In this document: in pieces, positions 1 to 7,347 of the stretch
How the letters are laid out: every line of letters begins with the position of its first letter
Position numbering within the stretch: position 1 is the stretch's first letter
Assembly (NCBI RefSeq): GCF_900129225.1
Contig: NZ_FQUG01000012.1
Coordinates: 1-51,192, forward strand
Reading direction: 5' to 3'
Source of the DNA: Schwartzia succinivorans DSM 10502
Lineage (GTDB): Bacteria; Bacillota; Negativicutes; Selenomonadales; Selenomonadaceae
Length of the DNA: 51,192 bases
Program-made: the position numbers and the translations under genes
The notes under the pieces: generated by a model
The model's input: only the letters and a program-made list of their open reading frames with translations
Databases searched by the model: none
Told to the model about the DNA's origin: nothing

Positions 1-148
1 CATCTAAGCGTGAAGCCTGCCTTAAGATGAGGTTTCTCACAGCACAAGCTGGTAAGGCACCTTGAAGACGACAAGGTTGATAGGTTGGGAGTGGAAGTCC
101 CGTGAGGGATGGAGCGGACCAATACTAATATGCCGAGGGCTTGACTTA
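1..148 (+). rRNA. 23S ribosomal RNA, 3' end (partial)
   Basis: The sequence carries the conserved 3'-terminal part of 23S rRNA: a CATCTAAGCGTGAAGCC block near position 1, a GTTGATAGGTTGGGAGTGGA block near 76 and an ATACTAATATGCCGAGGGCTT block near 122-142. The 5' part lies outside the window. The 3' end is estimated from the usual family end and could be off by a few bases. It belongs to an rRNA operon read rightwards into the 5S gene. Confidence 0.95.
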
Positions 149-211
149 CAAGACTAAAATGTTCGAATCTTCTTCTGTATAGTTTTGAGAGAGCAATCTC
201 TTAACAAAATA

Positions 212-329
212 TATCCGGTGGTGATGCCTACGTGGTTCCACCTGTTCCCATTCCGAACACAGTAGTTAAGCACGTAAAGGCCGAAAGTACTTGGCTGGAG
301 ACGGCCCGGGAGGATAGGAAGCTGCCGGT
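212..329 (+). rRNA. 5S ribosomal RNA
   Basis: This is about 118 nt with the conserved 5S core (CCCATTCCGAACACAG near 246-261, GTTAAGC, then GGGAGGATAGG near 308). The 5' segment around ATCCGGTGG pairs with the 3' segment around CTGCCGGTT to form helix I. It follows the 23S gene after a spacer of about 60 nt that holds no tRNA. End positions are estimated from the closing helix. Confidence 0.93.
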
Positions 330-334
330 TAAAA

Positions 335-368
335 TGAGCGATACACCTTTTGGTGTGTCGCTTATTTT
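335..368 (+). terminator. rRNA operon terminator
   Basis: An 11-bp stem (AGCGATACACC against GGTGTGTCGCT, one G-U pair) closes a TTTT loop and is followed by a T-rich TTATTTTATTT tract. It begins just a few bases after the 5S gene, where a rho-independent terminator is expected. Confidence 0.85.
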
Positions 369-370
369 AT

Positions 371-515
371 TTGCCTTCCCCTTTAGGGGGAGGGGGACCG
401 CGTCAGCGGTGGAGGAGGTACACAGAGGCAAGTCACTATATATGTAGATAGTAGGCAATTTGGGGAACACCTCATCCGAGCCCTACGGGCCCACCTTCTC
501 CTAAAGGAGAAGGCA
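371..515. repeat. Imperfect inverted-repeat element after the 5S gene
   Basis: The left part (about 371-422) and the reverse complement of the right part (about 464-515) align over roughly 50 nt with scattered mismatches. The ends are TGCCTTCCCCTTTAGGGGGA and TCTCCTAAAGGAGAAGGCA. Each arm also has its own short palindrome around CCTTTAGG or CCTAAAGG. About 40 nt separate the arms and there is no open reading frame. This resembles a REP/MITE-like palindromic element. Its family membership is inferred, since only one copy is seen in this window. Confidence 0.6.
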
Positions 516-613
516 TGCAGGAGAGGAAGGAGCGCAGCGACGCACATCGACGTGCGAGTCGGCTATGCAGGCGTGAACGAAACATAAAGCTATAGAAGAA
601 TAAAATGCCAGCT

Positions 614-636
614 GGATAGGAAGCTGCCGGTTAAAA
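614..636 (+). repeat. Second copy of the 5S 3'-terminal 23 nt
   Basis: The 23 nt from 614 to 636 are identical to 312-334, meaning the end of the 5S gene plus the following AAAA. The copy begins GGATAGGAAGC and ends GGTTAAAA. The two copies lie 302 nt apart in direct orientation, and each is followed by its own terminator hairpin. No other part of a 5S gene precedes the second copy, so it is a remnant or a flanking direct repeat rather than a working gene. Confidence 0.85.
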
Positions 637-672
637 GAAAAGACACGCCTTTGGGTGTGTCTTTTCTTTTAT
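633..672 (+). terminator. Second rho-independent terminator after the 5S remnant
   Basis: A long stem of about 17 bp (GAAAAGACACGCC against GGTGTGTCTTTTC, with flanking A/T pairs and one G-U) closes a short loop and runs into CTTTTCTTTTATG. It directly follows the partial 5S copy. Its hairpin differs in sequence from the first terminator. Confidence 0.8.
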
Positions 673-730
673 GTGTATGAGCGTCCTGTCCGACCGGGGC
701 CCCCTACTTGTTGAAACGCTGACAGAGGAA

Positions 731-769
731 GTTTTGCCCTTGGCAAAACCGGAACAAAGGCGTTATAAT
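731..769 (+). promoter_or_regulatory. Promoter with palindromic operator for the PHP gene
   Basis: A TTGGCA -35 box (740-745) and a TATAAT -10 box (764-769) are separated by 18 nt. A perfect 8-bp-arm inverted repeat, GTTTTGCCCTTGGCAAAAC (731-749), lies over the -35 box. A similar arrangement recurs at 40113-40151, and a half-site version at 21364-21391. A regulator binding here is inferred. Confidence 0.7.
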
Positions 770-816
770 ACTTCTAAAGAGTATGAAAACTCTATATGTT
801 GATGGAAGGACAATCT

Positions 817-1686
817 ATGGAAATAATTGATTTACATACACATTCTACTGTTTCGGACGGAACCTATACACCTTGTGGACTGGTTGAGCTTGCCTCCAAA
901 AGAAATATCCGCGCTTTTGCTTTAACCGACCATGATAATGTAAGCGGTTTGGAAGAGGCAAAGAAAGCTGCCGATAAGGTTGGTATCGAGCTTATTCCTG
1001 GCATGGAAGTTACTATGAACTTTCATGGCAGAAAAATTCATGTTATTGCGTTAGGGTTTGCTGTTGATTCTCCGGATTTTCAGGAGCTGTACAGGAAAAT
1101 TCGTATCAACAAGGAAGAGAAAATTGATAAACTCATTGAAGGTATTCAGCGGTGCGGGGTGCCTATTACGCTGGAGATGGTGCAGAAGCATTCCTCAGGA
1201 CAGATGGATCAGTATACTGTTATGAGATGTCTTGTTTCGATGAAGATAGAGAAAAAGATTCAGCCGTTATGGGATAAATATATTGACCCGATTGCCGCGG
1301 ATCTTGGAATGAATGAAAATGTTACCCCCGAAGAGGCGTTTCCGATTCTGCATAAAGCCGGAGCTGTTGTTTCTTTGGCACATTTTCATAAAAAAATCGG
1401 ATTGAAGGATTTGTCCAGAGAGGCCCAGGCAGATGCGATTCGTGAGCTGCGCCATTTAGGTCTTGATGGAGTTGAAAGATGGTATCCTTCATATTCGGAG
1501 GATGACATGGTGTTCCTCCAGAGCATGATAGATGAACTTGGAATGTGTTCAACCGGGGGAACAGATTTTCATGGTCTTAACCGTTCGGGAGTGGAAATGG
1601 GAACCGGTATTAATGGGAATATTTCAATTCCCTATAGTGCATTAGAGGCTATTAACGAGTACAAAAGAATGGAGGGCTTGAAATGA
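817..1686 (+). CDS. PHP-domain phosphoesterase (TrpH/YciV-like)
   Basis: This 289-residue protein has a full PHP metal-site pattern: DLHTHST at residues 5-11, TDHD at 37-40, a Glu in GMEV near 64, AHFH in the second half and TDFHG near the C-terminus. It resembles the TrpH/YciV branch, whose Escherichia coli member is a 5'-3' exonuclease acting on short RNAs and 5S rRNA ends; other members act on 3',5'-bisphosphonucleosides. I chose ATG 817 because GGAAGGA lies 6 nt upstream, although the frame stays open to 796. Its stop overlaps the rubredoxin start (ATGA). It is the first gene after the promoter at 740-769. The exact substrate is not shown by the sequence. Confidence 0.85.
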   Translation: MEIIDLHTHSTVSDGTYTPCGLVELASKRNIRAFALTDHDNVSGLEEAKKAADKVGIELIPGMEVTMNFHGRKIHVIALGFAVDSPDFQELYRKIRINKEEKIDKLIEGIQRCGVPITLEMVQKHSSGQMDQYTVMRCLVSMKIEKKIQPLWDKYIDPIAADLGMNENVTPEEAFPILHKAGAVVSLAHFHKKIGLKDLSREAQADAIRELRHLGLDGVERWYPSYSEDDMVFLQSMIDELGMCSTGGTDFHGLNRSGVEMGTGINGNISIPYSALEAINEYKRMEGLK

Positions 1687-1847
1687 AAAAATGGGTATGC
1701 GGCGTATGCGGATGGATTTACGATGAGTCTCTTGGTGATTCGGATTATGGTCTTGAGCCTGGAGTAGCTTTTAAGGATTTACCTGATGATTTCGTTTGTC
1801 CTTTGTGCGGTGTCGGAAAGGATCAGTTTGAAGAGCTGAATGAATAG
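1683..1847 (+). CDS. Rubredoxin
   Basis: This is a 54-residue protein with the two rubredoxin knuckles, CGVCG at residues 6-10 and CPLCG at 39-43, and a Tyr/Asp/Phe pattern between them ([15 protein letters not shown]). One iron bound by four cysteines would make it a small cytoplasmic one-electron carrier, typical of anaerobes coping with oxygen. The start codon overlaps the stop of the PHP gene by 4 nt, so translation is probably coupled. A strong hairpin terminator follows 3 nt after the stop, closing a two-gene unit. Confidence 0.93.
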   Translation: MKKWVCGVCGWIYDESLGDSDYGLEPGVAFKDLPDDFVCPLCGVGKDQFEELNE

Positions 1848-1850
1848 TTT

Positions 1851-1886
1851 AAAGTCGTGCACCGTCGTGCACGACTTTATTTTTGC
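1851..1886 (+). terminator. Terminator after rubredoxin
   Basis: A perfect 12-bp stem (AAAGTCGTGCAC against GTGCACGACTTT, loop CGTC) is followed by ATTTTTG. It ends the PHP-rubredoxin unit. Confidence 0.88.
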
Positions 1887-1957
1887 ACGTTTAAGGGATT
1901 ATTGATTTTTTTCGATAACAGTATTGAAAATATTTATTCTGTCGGGAGGTGTTGGTT

Positions 1958-2227
1958 ATGGCTGAACGTATTGAAAAGATTTCAGCGTCTAAGAAGGTTA
2001 CGTTTGATGTTGAACAATATGGCAGCAAACGTCGATTTGTTGATGACAACGGAGAGTCTTTCCGCCATGAACTAAAAAAGAATCTCGAAAAGAAGGATGA
2101 CAAAGAGGAAAATAAGGACGAGGGGTCCGAGCCTTATGTCGTGAATATAAGCAGAGCAACACAATCTTTGTTTTATGAAGATGATTCTACGGTTAAGGAG
2201 ATAATTAAGGAGATAAATGAGACCTGA
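1958..2227 (+). CDS. Small charged protein of unknown function
   Basis: I do not recognise this 89-residue protein. The N-terminal half reads like a short folded segment (MAERIEKISASKK, then VEQYGSKRRFVDDNG). The middle (about 45-60) is very rich in Lys, Glu and Asp and probably disordered. The C-terminus ends in EIIKEINET. There is no signal peptide or membrane segment. GGGAGGT lies 7 nt before ATG 1958, which I prefer to an upstream GTG at 1949. Its end overlaps the start of tadA by 11 nt, which points to coupled translation and perhaps a shared tRNA-related role, though this is only inference. Confidence 0.7.
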   Translation: MAERIEKISASKKVTFDVEQYGSKRRFVDDNGESFRHELKKNLEKKDDKEENKDEGSEPYVVNISRATQSLFYEDDSTVKEIIKEINET

Positions 2228-2669
2228 TTATAAATATATGGCTATGGCACTTGAAGAGGCTGAGTTGGCAATGGCTCAGGACGAAATCCCTGTAGGTGCT
2301 GTGCTGGTAGATTCAACCGGCCGTGTTTTGTCAAAAGGCCATAATGAGCGTGAGTCTTTGCATGACGCTACCGCACATGCAGAGATACAGGTAATTCGTG
2401 AGGCCGGGAAGATAATGGGAGACTGGCATCTTACCGGATGCACGTTGTATGTAACCTTGGAGCCATGTCCGATGTGTGCAGGAGCATTGATTATGGCTAA
2501 AATTTCCAGAGTCGTGTATGGCCTTCCTGATGCCAAGACCGGGGCCGTCGAGTCTATTTTTAATATACCGGGACATCCTGCGCTGCATCAAAATATTGAG
2601 GTAACGGCCGGAATTATGGAAGATGAGTGTCACGAAATTTTGATGCGTTTTTTTAAGAAAAGAAGATAA
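2217..2669 (+). CDS. tadA: tRNA-specific adenosine deaminase TadA
   Basis: This enzyme deaminates adenosine-34 to inosine in the wobble position of tRNA-Arg(ACG). The 150-residue protein has the zinc-dependent deaminase pattern: HAE with His54 and Glu56 as ligand and proton shuttle, and PCPMC with Cys84 and Cys87 as the other zinc ligands. Its length is normal for the family. ATG 2217 lies inside the end of the preceding gene with AAGGAG just upstream. The terminator after it closes the two-gene unit. The related ribD deaminase domain at 16060 carries the same HAE motif but is clearly a different enzyme. Confidence 0.95.
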   Translation: MRPDYKYMAMALEEAELAMAQDEIPVGAVLVDSTGRVLSKGHNERESLHDATAHAEIQVIREAGKIMGDWHLTGCTLYVTLEPCPMCAGALIMAKISRVVYGLPDAKTGAVESIFNIPGHPALHQNIEVTAGIMEDECHEILMRFFKKRR

Positions 2670-2706
2670 AAGCTGTAATCCTTTCATTTGGATTGCAGTT
2701 TTTTTG
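2670..2706 (+). terminator. Terminator after tadA
   Basis: The stem CTGTAATCC against GGATTGCAG (one G-U) closes a loop of about 8 nt and is followed by a run of seven T. Confidence 0.82.
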
Positions 2707-2763
2707 TGTATGATGTTCTACAAATTGAGACTTAATCAGAAGGCTTATTTTTATCCATTTATC

Positions 2764-2792
2764 TTCACTTACGGGAGAAGGTATGATAAAAT
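2764..2792 (+). promoter_or_regulatory. Probable promoter of the mre/min operon
   Basis: A TTCACT -35 box (2764-2769) and a TAAAAT -10 box (2787-2792) are 17 nt apart, with a TG one base before the -10. It is the only good candidate between the tadA terminator and mreB. Weak -35 agreement lowers confidence. Confidence 0.5.
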
Positions 2793-2836
2793 AAACTAGC
2801 GAAAAGAGAGTAATAGGAAGGAGTTCTTACAAAAAA

Positions 2837-3874
2837 ATGTGGAGTCTGTTTGGTGGTTTGTCTCGTGATATGGGAATTGATCTTGGTACGGCTAATACGC
2901 TTGTGCATGTTAAAGGAAAGGGTATTGTACTGCGTGAGCCGTCTGTAGTTGCTATAAAGGGTGATAATGGAGAGGTTTTGGCTGTTGGCGAAGATGCTAA
3001 GCGCATGATTGGCCGTACGCCGGGAAATATTGTTGCTATTCGTCCTATGAAGGATGGCGTTATAGCCGATTTTGATGTTACCCAGGCTATGCTTAAGTAC
3101 TTCATCCGCAAAGCTATGAACACGAAATCCTTCATTCGTCCCCGTGTTGTTGTGGGTGTGCCTTCCGGTGTTACCGAGGTTGAAAAGCGTGCGGTTATTG
3201 ACGCAGCGCAGCAGGCAGGAGCACGTGAGGCATATCTGATTGAAGAGCCGATGGCTGCTGCTATCGGTGCAGGTCTTCCGGTAGAGGATGCAACGGGAAG
3301 CATGGTTGTTGATATCGGCGGCGGTACAACTGAAATCGCGGTTATTTCTCTGGGTGGTATTGTTACCAGCCGTTCTATACGCATTGGCGGCGATGAGATG
3401 GATTCCGCTATCGTTCAGTATGTAAAGCGTATGTATAATCTTATGATAGGCGAACGTACTGCCGAAGAGGTCAAAATAACGATTGGTTCGGCTATTGTTA
3501 CTCCTGAAGCTGATAAATCCATGGATATTCGCGGACGCGATTTGGTAAGTGGACTTCCAAAGACGTTGAATATCAAGGCTAGCGAAGTTCGTGATGCTTT
3601 GGACGAACCGATTTATAAGATTATTGATGCTGTAAAGGGTACACTCGAAAAGACCCCGCCTGAACTTGCTGCTGATGTCATGGATCATGGCATCATGATG
3701 ACGGGCGGCGGTGCGCTTCTCACGAACCTTGACAAGCTTCTCAGCAAAGAGACAGGTATGCCTGTTCTTGTTTCGGAGGATGCATTGTCATGTGTAGGTG
3801 AGGGAACAGGCAAATCCCTGGAAAATATTGAACTCCTTAAACGTGTTGTAATGACGACGAAGAAGCTGAGATAA
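2837..3874 (+). CDS. mreB: Rod-shape determining protein MreB
   Basis: This actin-like ATPase forms membrane-bound filaments that steer lateral wall synthesis. The 345-residue protein shows the family blocks: [19 protein letters not shown] near residues 12-30 (phosphate 1), [11 protein letters not shown] near 160 (phosphate 2) and a GGGALL adenosine motif near 290. It begins with MWSLFGG, a likely amphipathic membrane anchor. The GGAAGGAG ribosome site ends 13 nt before ATG 2837, longer than usual, but no in-frame alternative start lies between. Its stop codon shares one base with the mreC start. It heads the shape and division block. Confidence 0.96.
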   Translation: MWSLFGGLSRDMGIDLGTANTLVHVKGKGIVLREPSVVAIKGDNGEVLAVGEDAKRMIGRTPGNIVAIRPMKDGVIADFDVTQAMLKYFIRKAMNTKSFIRPRVVVGVPSGVTEVEKRAVIDAAQQAGAREAYLIEEPMAAAIGAGLPVEDATGSMVVDIGGGTTEIAVISLGGIVTSRSIRIGGDEMDSAIVQYVKRMYNLMIGERTAEEVKITIGSAIVTPEADKSMDIRGRDLVSGLPKTLNIKASEVRDALDEPIYKIIDAVKGTLEKTPPELAADVMDHGIMMTGGGALLTNLDKLLSKETGMPVLVSEDALSCVGEGTGKSLENIELLKRVVMTTKKLR

Positions 3875-4950
3875 TGGGAAAGATTAAACGCGAACAGGAA
3901 TCTGGTCGTGTCGTTTGGATTCTGGTTTTTGTTGCGGCCAGTATTTTCATATTGATTTTCTTCGCTGCCAAAGGGCGGTTTAATGTCCCTGTTCATAATC
4001 AGACTGTAATGACGCTTTTAGCTCCGTTTCAAAGGGCTGCATCGTGGGCAGGTGACGGGATTCATGATGGACTGGCAGAGATTTGGGACATCCTTACTGT
4101 ACAGAAGCAAAATAAAATGCTGAGAAATGAAGTTGAGCAGCTTCGGGTACAGAACGTCAAGGCTAATGAGTATGCCGCAGAAAATCAACGGCTGCGTGAA
4201 CTTCTTGGGTATAAAAACGCGGCTGTTCAATTTGATCTTGTTGTTGCGCGTGTCATCGGACGAGAGTCAGCGACATGGACACGGATGATTGTGATTGACC
4301 GCGGTACACGGGACGGCGTTGAGAAAAATATGGCCGTTGTGACGTCACGCGGCCTGGTTGGGGTTGTTACTGAGGCAGGGCCGATATCATCGAAGGTAGA
4401 AATGATTCTTGATACGAGAGCTGCTGTCGGTGCATTGGTTCAGCGTTCACGTGTTGCGGGGATTATAGAAGGCAGTCCGGATAATGCAAGTCAGCCCAGG
4501 ATGGTTAATATTCCAAGAAATGAGGATGTACAGGAAGGCGACATTGTTGTCACATCCGGTTTCGGCGGTGTATACCCCAAGGGAATTATGGTTGGAAAGA
4601 TTGAGAGTGTCCATAATGATTCCGGAGGTCTTTTGAAGTACGCTGTTTTGGAGCCAGCTGTTGATTTTCAGCGGTTAGAAGATGTTGCTGTGATTGTTGC
4701 TTCAAGAGAAGCACCACCGGAACCGCTGGTTCCGCCGAAGCAGACTCCGGGGACTGAAACAAATGTCCAGGAGACCGTGGAGCAGGCCGATAGTGCTCCA
4801 ACTACAGTTAATAATATCAGTCAGGATGTCCCTGCTTCTAATTCAGGGGCTGTTTCCTCCGGTTCACCGACTGTAAATCCTAATTCCGGGGTGAACGCTT
4901 CGGCCGGGGGCACCGGGAAGAATTCTACTGCGGGACGTGGAACAAGGTGA
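3874..4950 (+). CDS. mreC: Rod-shape determining protein MreC
   Basis: MreC is the bitopic scaffold linking MreB to the elongation penicillin-binding protein. The 358-residue protein has a short basic N-terminus, a membrane segment at about residues 14-34, a coiled coil at about 70-110 (QNKMLRNEVEQLRVQN and on) and the two-lobed beta domain to about 280. The last 70-80 residues are an unusual low-complexity tail rich in Pro, Thr, Ser, Asn, Gly and Gln, which most MreC proteins lack. The start overlaps mreB by one base and the end overlaps mreD by 4 nt. Confidence 0.94.
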   Translation: MGKIKREQESGRVVWILVFVAASIFILIFFAAKGRFNVPVHNQTVMTLLAPFQRAASWAGDGIHDGLAEIWDILTVQKQNKMLRNEVEQLRVQNVKANEYAAENQRLRELLGYKNAAVQFDLVVARVIGRESATWTRMIVIDRGTRDGVEKNMAVVTSRGLVGVVTEAGPISSKVEMILDTRAAVGALVQRSRVAGIIEGSPDNASQPRMVNIPRNEDVQEGDIVVTSGFGGVYPKGIMVGKIESVHNDSGGLLKYAVLEPAVDFQRLEDVAVIVASREAPPEPLVPPKQTPGTETNVQETVEQADSAPTTVNNISQDVPASNSGAVSSGSPTVNPNSGVNASAGGTGKNSTAGRGTR

Positions 4951-5444
4951 CACGAAAATATATTCTGTGGGCTTTATTTGTTTTAGCATTATATGTTATT
5001 CAATCTTCACTTATGCCGTTTATTTCTATACATGGCATAAGTGCTGATTTGCTTTTGTTATTTGTTGTTTCTGTGTCCTTTCAAAAGGGAAGCAGGAATG
5101 GTTCCCTGGTCGGATTCCTTTCAGGCTTGCTGCAGGATTTGGCAACGGGTACTTTTTTTGGAATAAATATCTTTATTAAGATGATTGTGGGGTATGTGTG
5201 CGGAAGATTTTCCAAGCAGGTATTCAAGGAGCAGTTTTTTCTGATGATAGCTGCTGTCGTTTTTGCGAGCGCATTCAATTATGTTATTTATGCGTCCTTT
5301 ATGTTTATGCTTGGATACAGCTTTAATTTGCTTCTTCAGTTTAATTCCGTGTTTATGCCTATGATGTTTTATAATGTTGTGTTTTCTCTGCCGGTTCACA
5401 TTGGTGTATGTAAAATGTGTGAACGGCTTCAAGAGGATAAGTAA
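4947..5444 (+). CDS. mreD: Rod-shape determining protein MreD
   Basis: This is a polytopic inner-membrane protein of 165 residues, a normal length. It is nearly all hydrophobic, with five or six predicted membrane helices and the MreD-type segment GLLQDLATGTFFGINIF near the middle. It works with MreC and RodA/PBP2 in the elongation complex. It starts at GTG 4947, overlapping the mreC stop (GTGA). A hairpin follows the stop before the next gene. Confidence 0.93.
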   Translation: MTRKYILWALFVLALYVIQSSLMPFISIHGISADLLLLFVVSVSFQKGSRNGSLVGFLSGLLQDLATGTFFGINIFIKMIVGYVCGRFSKQVFKEQFFLMIAAVVFASAFNYVIYASFMFMLGYSFNLLLQFNSVFMPMMFYNVVFSLPVHIGVCKMCERLQEDK

Positions 5445-5446
5445 GA

Positions 5447-5484
5447 AAAGCACAAGATGTCCTTTTGTGGATGTCTTGTGCTTT
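5447..5484 (+). terminator. Hairpin between mreD and mrdA (weak terminator)
   Basis: A 16-bp stem (AAAGCACAAGATGTCC against GGATGTCTTGTGCTTT, one G-U) closes a 6-nt loop. It is followed by GTGTAGTC rather than a T run, so it may be an mRNA processing or stability hairpin, or a leaky terminator that lowers mrdA relative to mreBCD. Confidence 0.55.
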
Positions 5485-5519
5485 GTGTAGTCATGTAAAG
5501 TTTTTCGGGAGCGATTTTT

Positions 5520-7301
5520 TTGGTTGTCAATGAGTATGAAAACCGTTTGAGAATATTAGGCTGTCTTGTAATTCTTATCATAGTGATTCTGGTTGCTCGG
5601 GTAGGATATTTACAGGTCTATGATGGGGAAAAATATGCCCGGCTTGCAGATGGTAATCGTATAAGATTGATTCCTACTATGGCTCCGCGAGGAACATTTT
5701 ATGATCGTAATGGCAATAATATCGTTACGAACCGCCCCGGATTTACTGTTTCTTTGCTTCCTCTTACGGGGCCGATATCTCCTGATGTTATTTCAAGGCT
5801 GTCCAGCCTGCTTAATATCTCAGAGGAAGAAATAAAGAGCAAAATCGAATCACATGTTGGATTTGAACCGATTAGAATTAAGAATGATGTCGGTCCGGAA
5901 ATAAGGACAATTATTGCCGAGCAAAAAAATTTATATCCGGGAGTCGTCATTGAGGTTCAGGCTGTACGTGATTATCTCTATAAGGAACGTGGTGCTCATG
6001 TTCTTGGATATGTCAGCGAAATCAGCGATTCGGAGCTTGAAAGCAAGAAGGAGCAGGGCTATAAGACAGGAGATATTATAGGAAAGTTTGGGCTTGAGAA
6101 GATATATGACCAGCAGCTTCGCGGGTCTAACGGCGGACGTCAGGTCGAGGTTGATGTTACAGGCAAGCCTGTGCAGATTCTTGGACGGAAGGACGCAATA
6201 GCAGGAAATGACCTCATTTTAACGATTGATTGGAAGCTGCAGCTTGCGGCTGAGCAGGCTGTTGATGCACAATTAAAGTTGATTGGAGCACACGCTGCGG
6301 CTGCCGTTGTCATGAATCCGCAGACAGGTGAAGTTTTGGCTTTGGTAAGCCGTCCTGCCTTTGATCCGAATTTGTTTGTTCACGGAATTTCTGAGAAGGA
6401 TTGGAAAACAATAAATGACAATCCGTATTTTCCGTTGGATAATAAAGCTATTACCGGTGAATATCCGCCGGGTTCTACATTCAAAATTGTAACGGGTACT
6501 GCTGCACTGACGGAGGGTGTAATAACACCTTATGAACAGATTTTTGACAGTGGTACTTACTGGTTGGGTGAAAAAGGAAATGCTGACGGTGAGGCTCTTG
6601 GCTGGCTGAATTTTTCTCAGGCATTGGCCCATTCCGATAATGTGTATTTCTATGAGCTTGGATACAGGCTGGGTGTGGACCGCCTTGAGCATTATGCCCG
6701 CATGTTCGGTCTTGGAGCAAAAACCGGAATAAATCTTCCTTTTGAATCAGAGGGACTTGTAGCAAACAAAGCATACAAGGAGAAGGTTTTTGAGGAAGAC
6801 TGGTATATTTCAGAGACTCTTGATGCCGCGATAGGACAGGGCTTCAACCTTGTTACACCGCTTCAGGCGGCCATGGTCATGGGCGAAATCGCTGCTGATG
6901 GACGGCGGTATCAGCCGTATCTTGTTCAGCGTATTGTTGGACCGGACGGTAAAACCATACAGGAATTTCAGCCTAAGCTTTTATCAACGCTTGAGGTTCC
7001 GAGTGATGTAATCCGTGAAGTGCAGAATGGTCTCCGTGATGTTACCAAAATCGGTACGGCGGCATCAATCTTCGGGCCTAATTTTCCAATTGATTTAGCC
7101 GGTAAAACAGGAACCGCAGAAAATCCGCAGGGAAAAGATCATGGTTGGTTTGTTGCATATGGACCGTTTCAAAATCCAAATATCGTGATTGCGGTTATTG
7201 TGGAAAACGGCGGATATGGTTCACAATCAGCTGTTCCGATAGGAAAGAAGATTATTGAGGCTGCCTTTGGATTAAATAATCCGGTGACGATGCCAAAATA
7301 A
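5520..7301 (+). CDS. mrdA: Penicillin-binding protein 2 (elongasome transpeptidase)
   Basis: This class B transpeptidase cross-links lateral peptidoglycan together with the RodA polymerase. The 593-residue protein has one membrane helix at about 11-30, a dimerisation (pedestal) domain to about 230 and the transpeptidase domain after it. The catalytic motifs are STFK with Ser319, SDN at 372-374 and KTG at 529-531. It starts at TTG 5520 with GGGAG 8 nt upstream. Placement after mreBCD and before minCDE-rodA supports PBP2 rather than the division protein FtsI. It lies 75 nt after mreD, with the hairpin in the gap. Confidence 0.94.
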   Translation: MVVNEYENRLRILGCLVILIIVILVARVGYLQVYDGEKYARLADGNRIRLIPTMAPRGTFYDRNGNNIVTNRPGFTVSLLPLTGPISPDVISRLSSLLNISEEEIKSKIESHVGFEPIRIKNDVGPEIRTIIAEQKNLYPGVVIEVQAVRDYLYKERGAHVLGYVSEISDSELESKKEQGYKTGDIIGKFGLEKIYDQQLRGSNGGRQVEVDVTGKPVQILGRKDAIAGNDLILTIDWKLQLAAEQAVDAQLKLIGAHAAAAVVMNPQTGEVLALVSRPAFDPNLFVHGISEKDWKTINDNPYFPLDNKAITGEYPPGSTFKIVTGTAALTEGVITPYEQIFDSGTYWLGEKGNADGEALGWLNFSQALAHSDNVYFYELGYRLGVDRLEHYARMFGLGAKTGINLPFESEGLVANKAYKEKVFEEDWYISETLDAAIGQGFNLVTPLQAAMVMGEIAADGRRYQPYLVQRIVGPDGKTIQEFQPKLLSTLEVPSDVIREVQNGLRDVTKIGTAASIFGPNFPIDLAGKTGTAENPQGKDHGWFVAYGPFQNPNIVIAVIVENGGYGSQSAVPIGKKIIEAAFGLNNPVTMPK

Positions 7302-7347
7302 ATGGATATGTGTTGTTTTGAAACAAATTATGTTAGGCGGGGGATTT

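Larger units (their letters stand above)
330..816. other. Non-coding stretch between 5S rRNA and the PHP gene
   Basis: Apart from the terminators, the inverted-repeat element, the partial 5S copy and the promoter listed separately, I see no gene here. Positions 516-613 are moderately GC-rich and unassigned. The two short open frames overlapping the 5S gene in opposite directions are not credible genes. Confidence 0.6.

Noticed and set aside
149-211. Possible tRNA in the 23S-5S spacer because of a GTTCGAATC stretch
   Set aside because: Only the T-loop-like bases are present; the spacer is too short and has no cloverleaf arms.
228-470. Open frames on both strands across the 5S gene (71 and 80 codons)
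   Set aside because: They overlap the 5S rRNA and the repeat element and have no ribosome sites or family resemblance.
2765-3688. 307-codon open frame opposite mreB, and a 185-codon one in another frame
   Set aside because: Composition is that of a reverse-strand shadow of a strongly biased gene. mreB itself is unmistakable.
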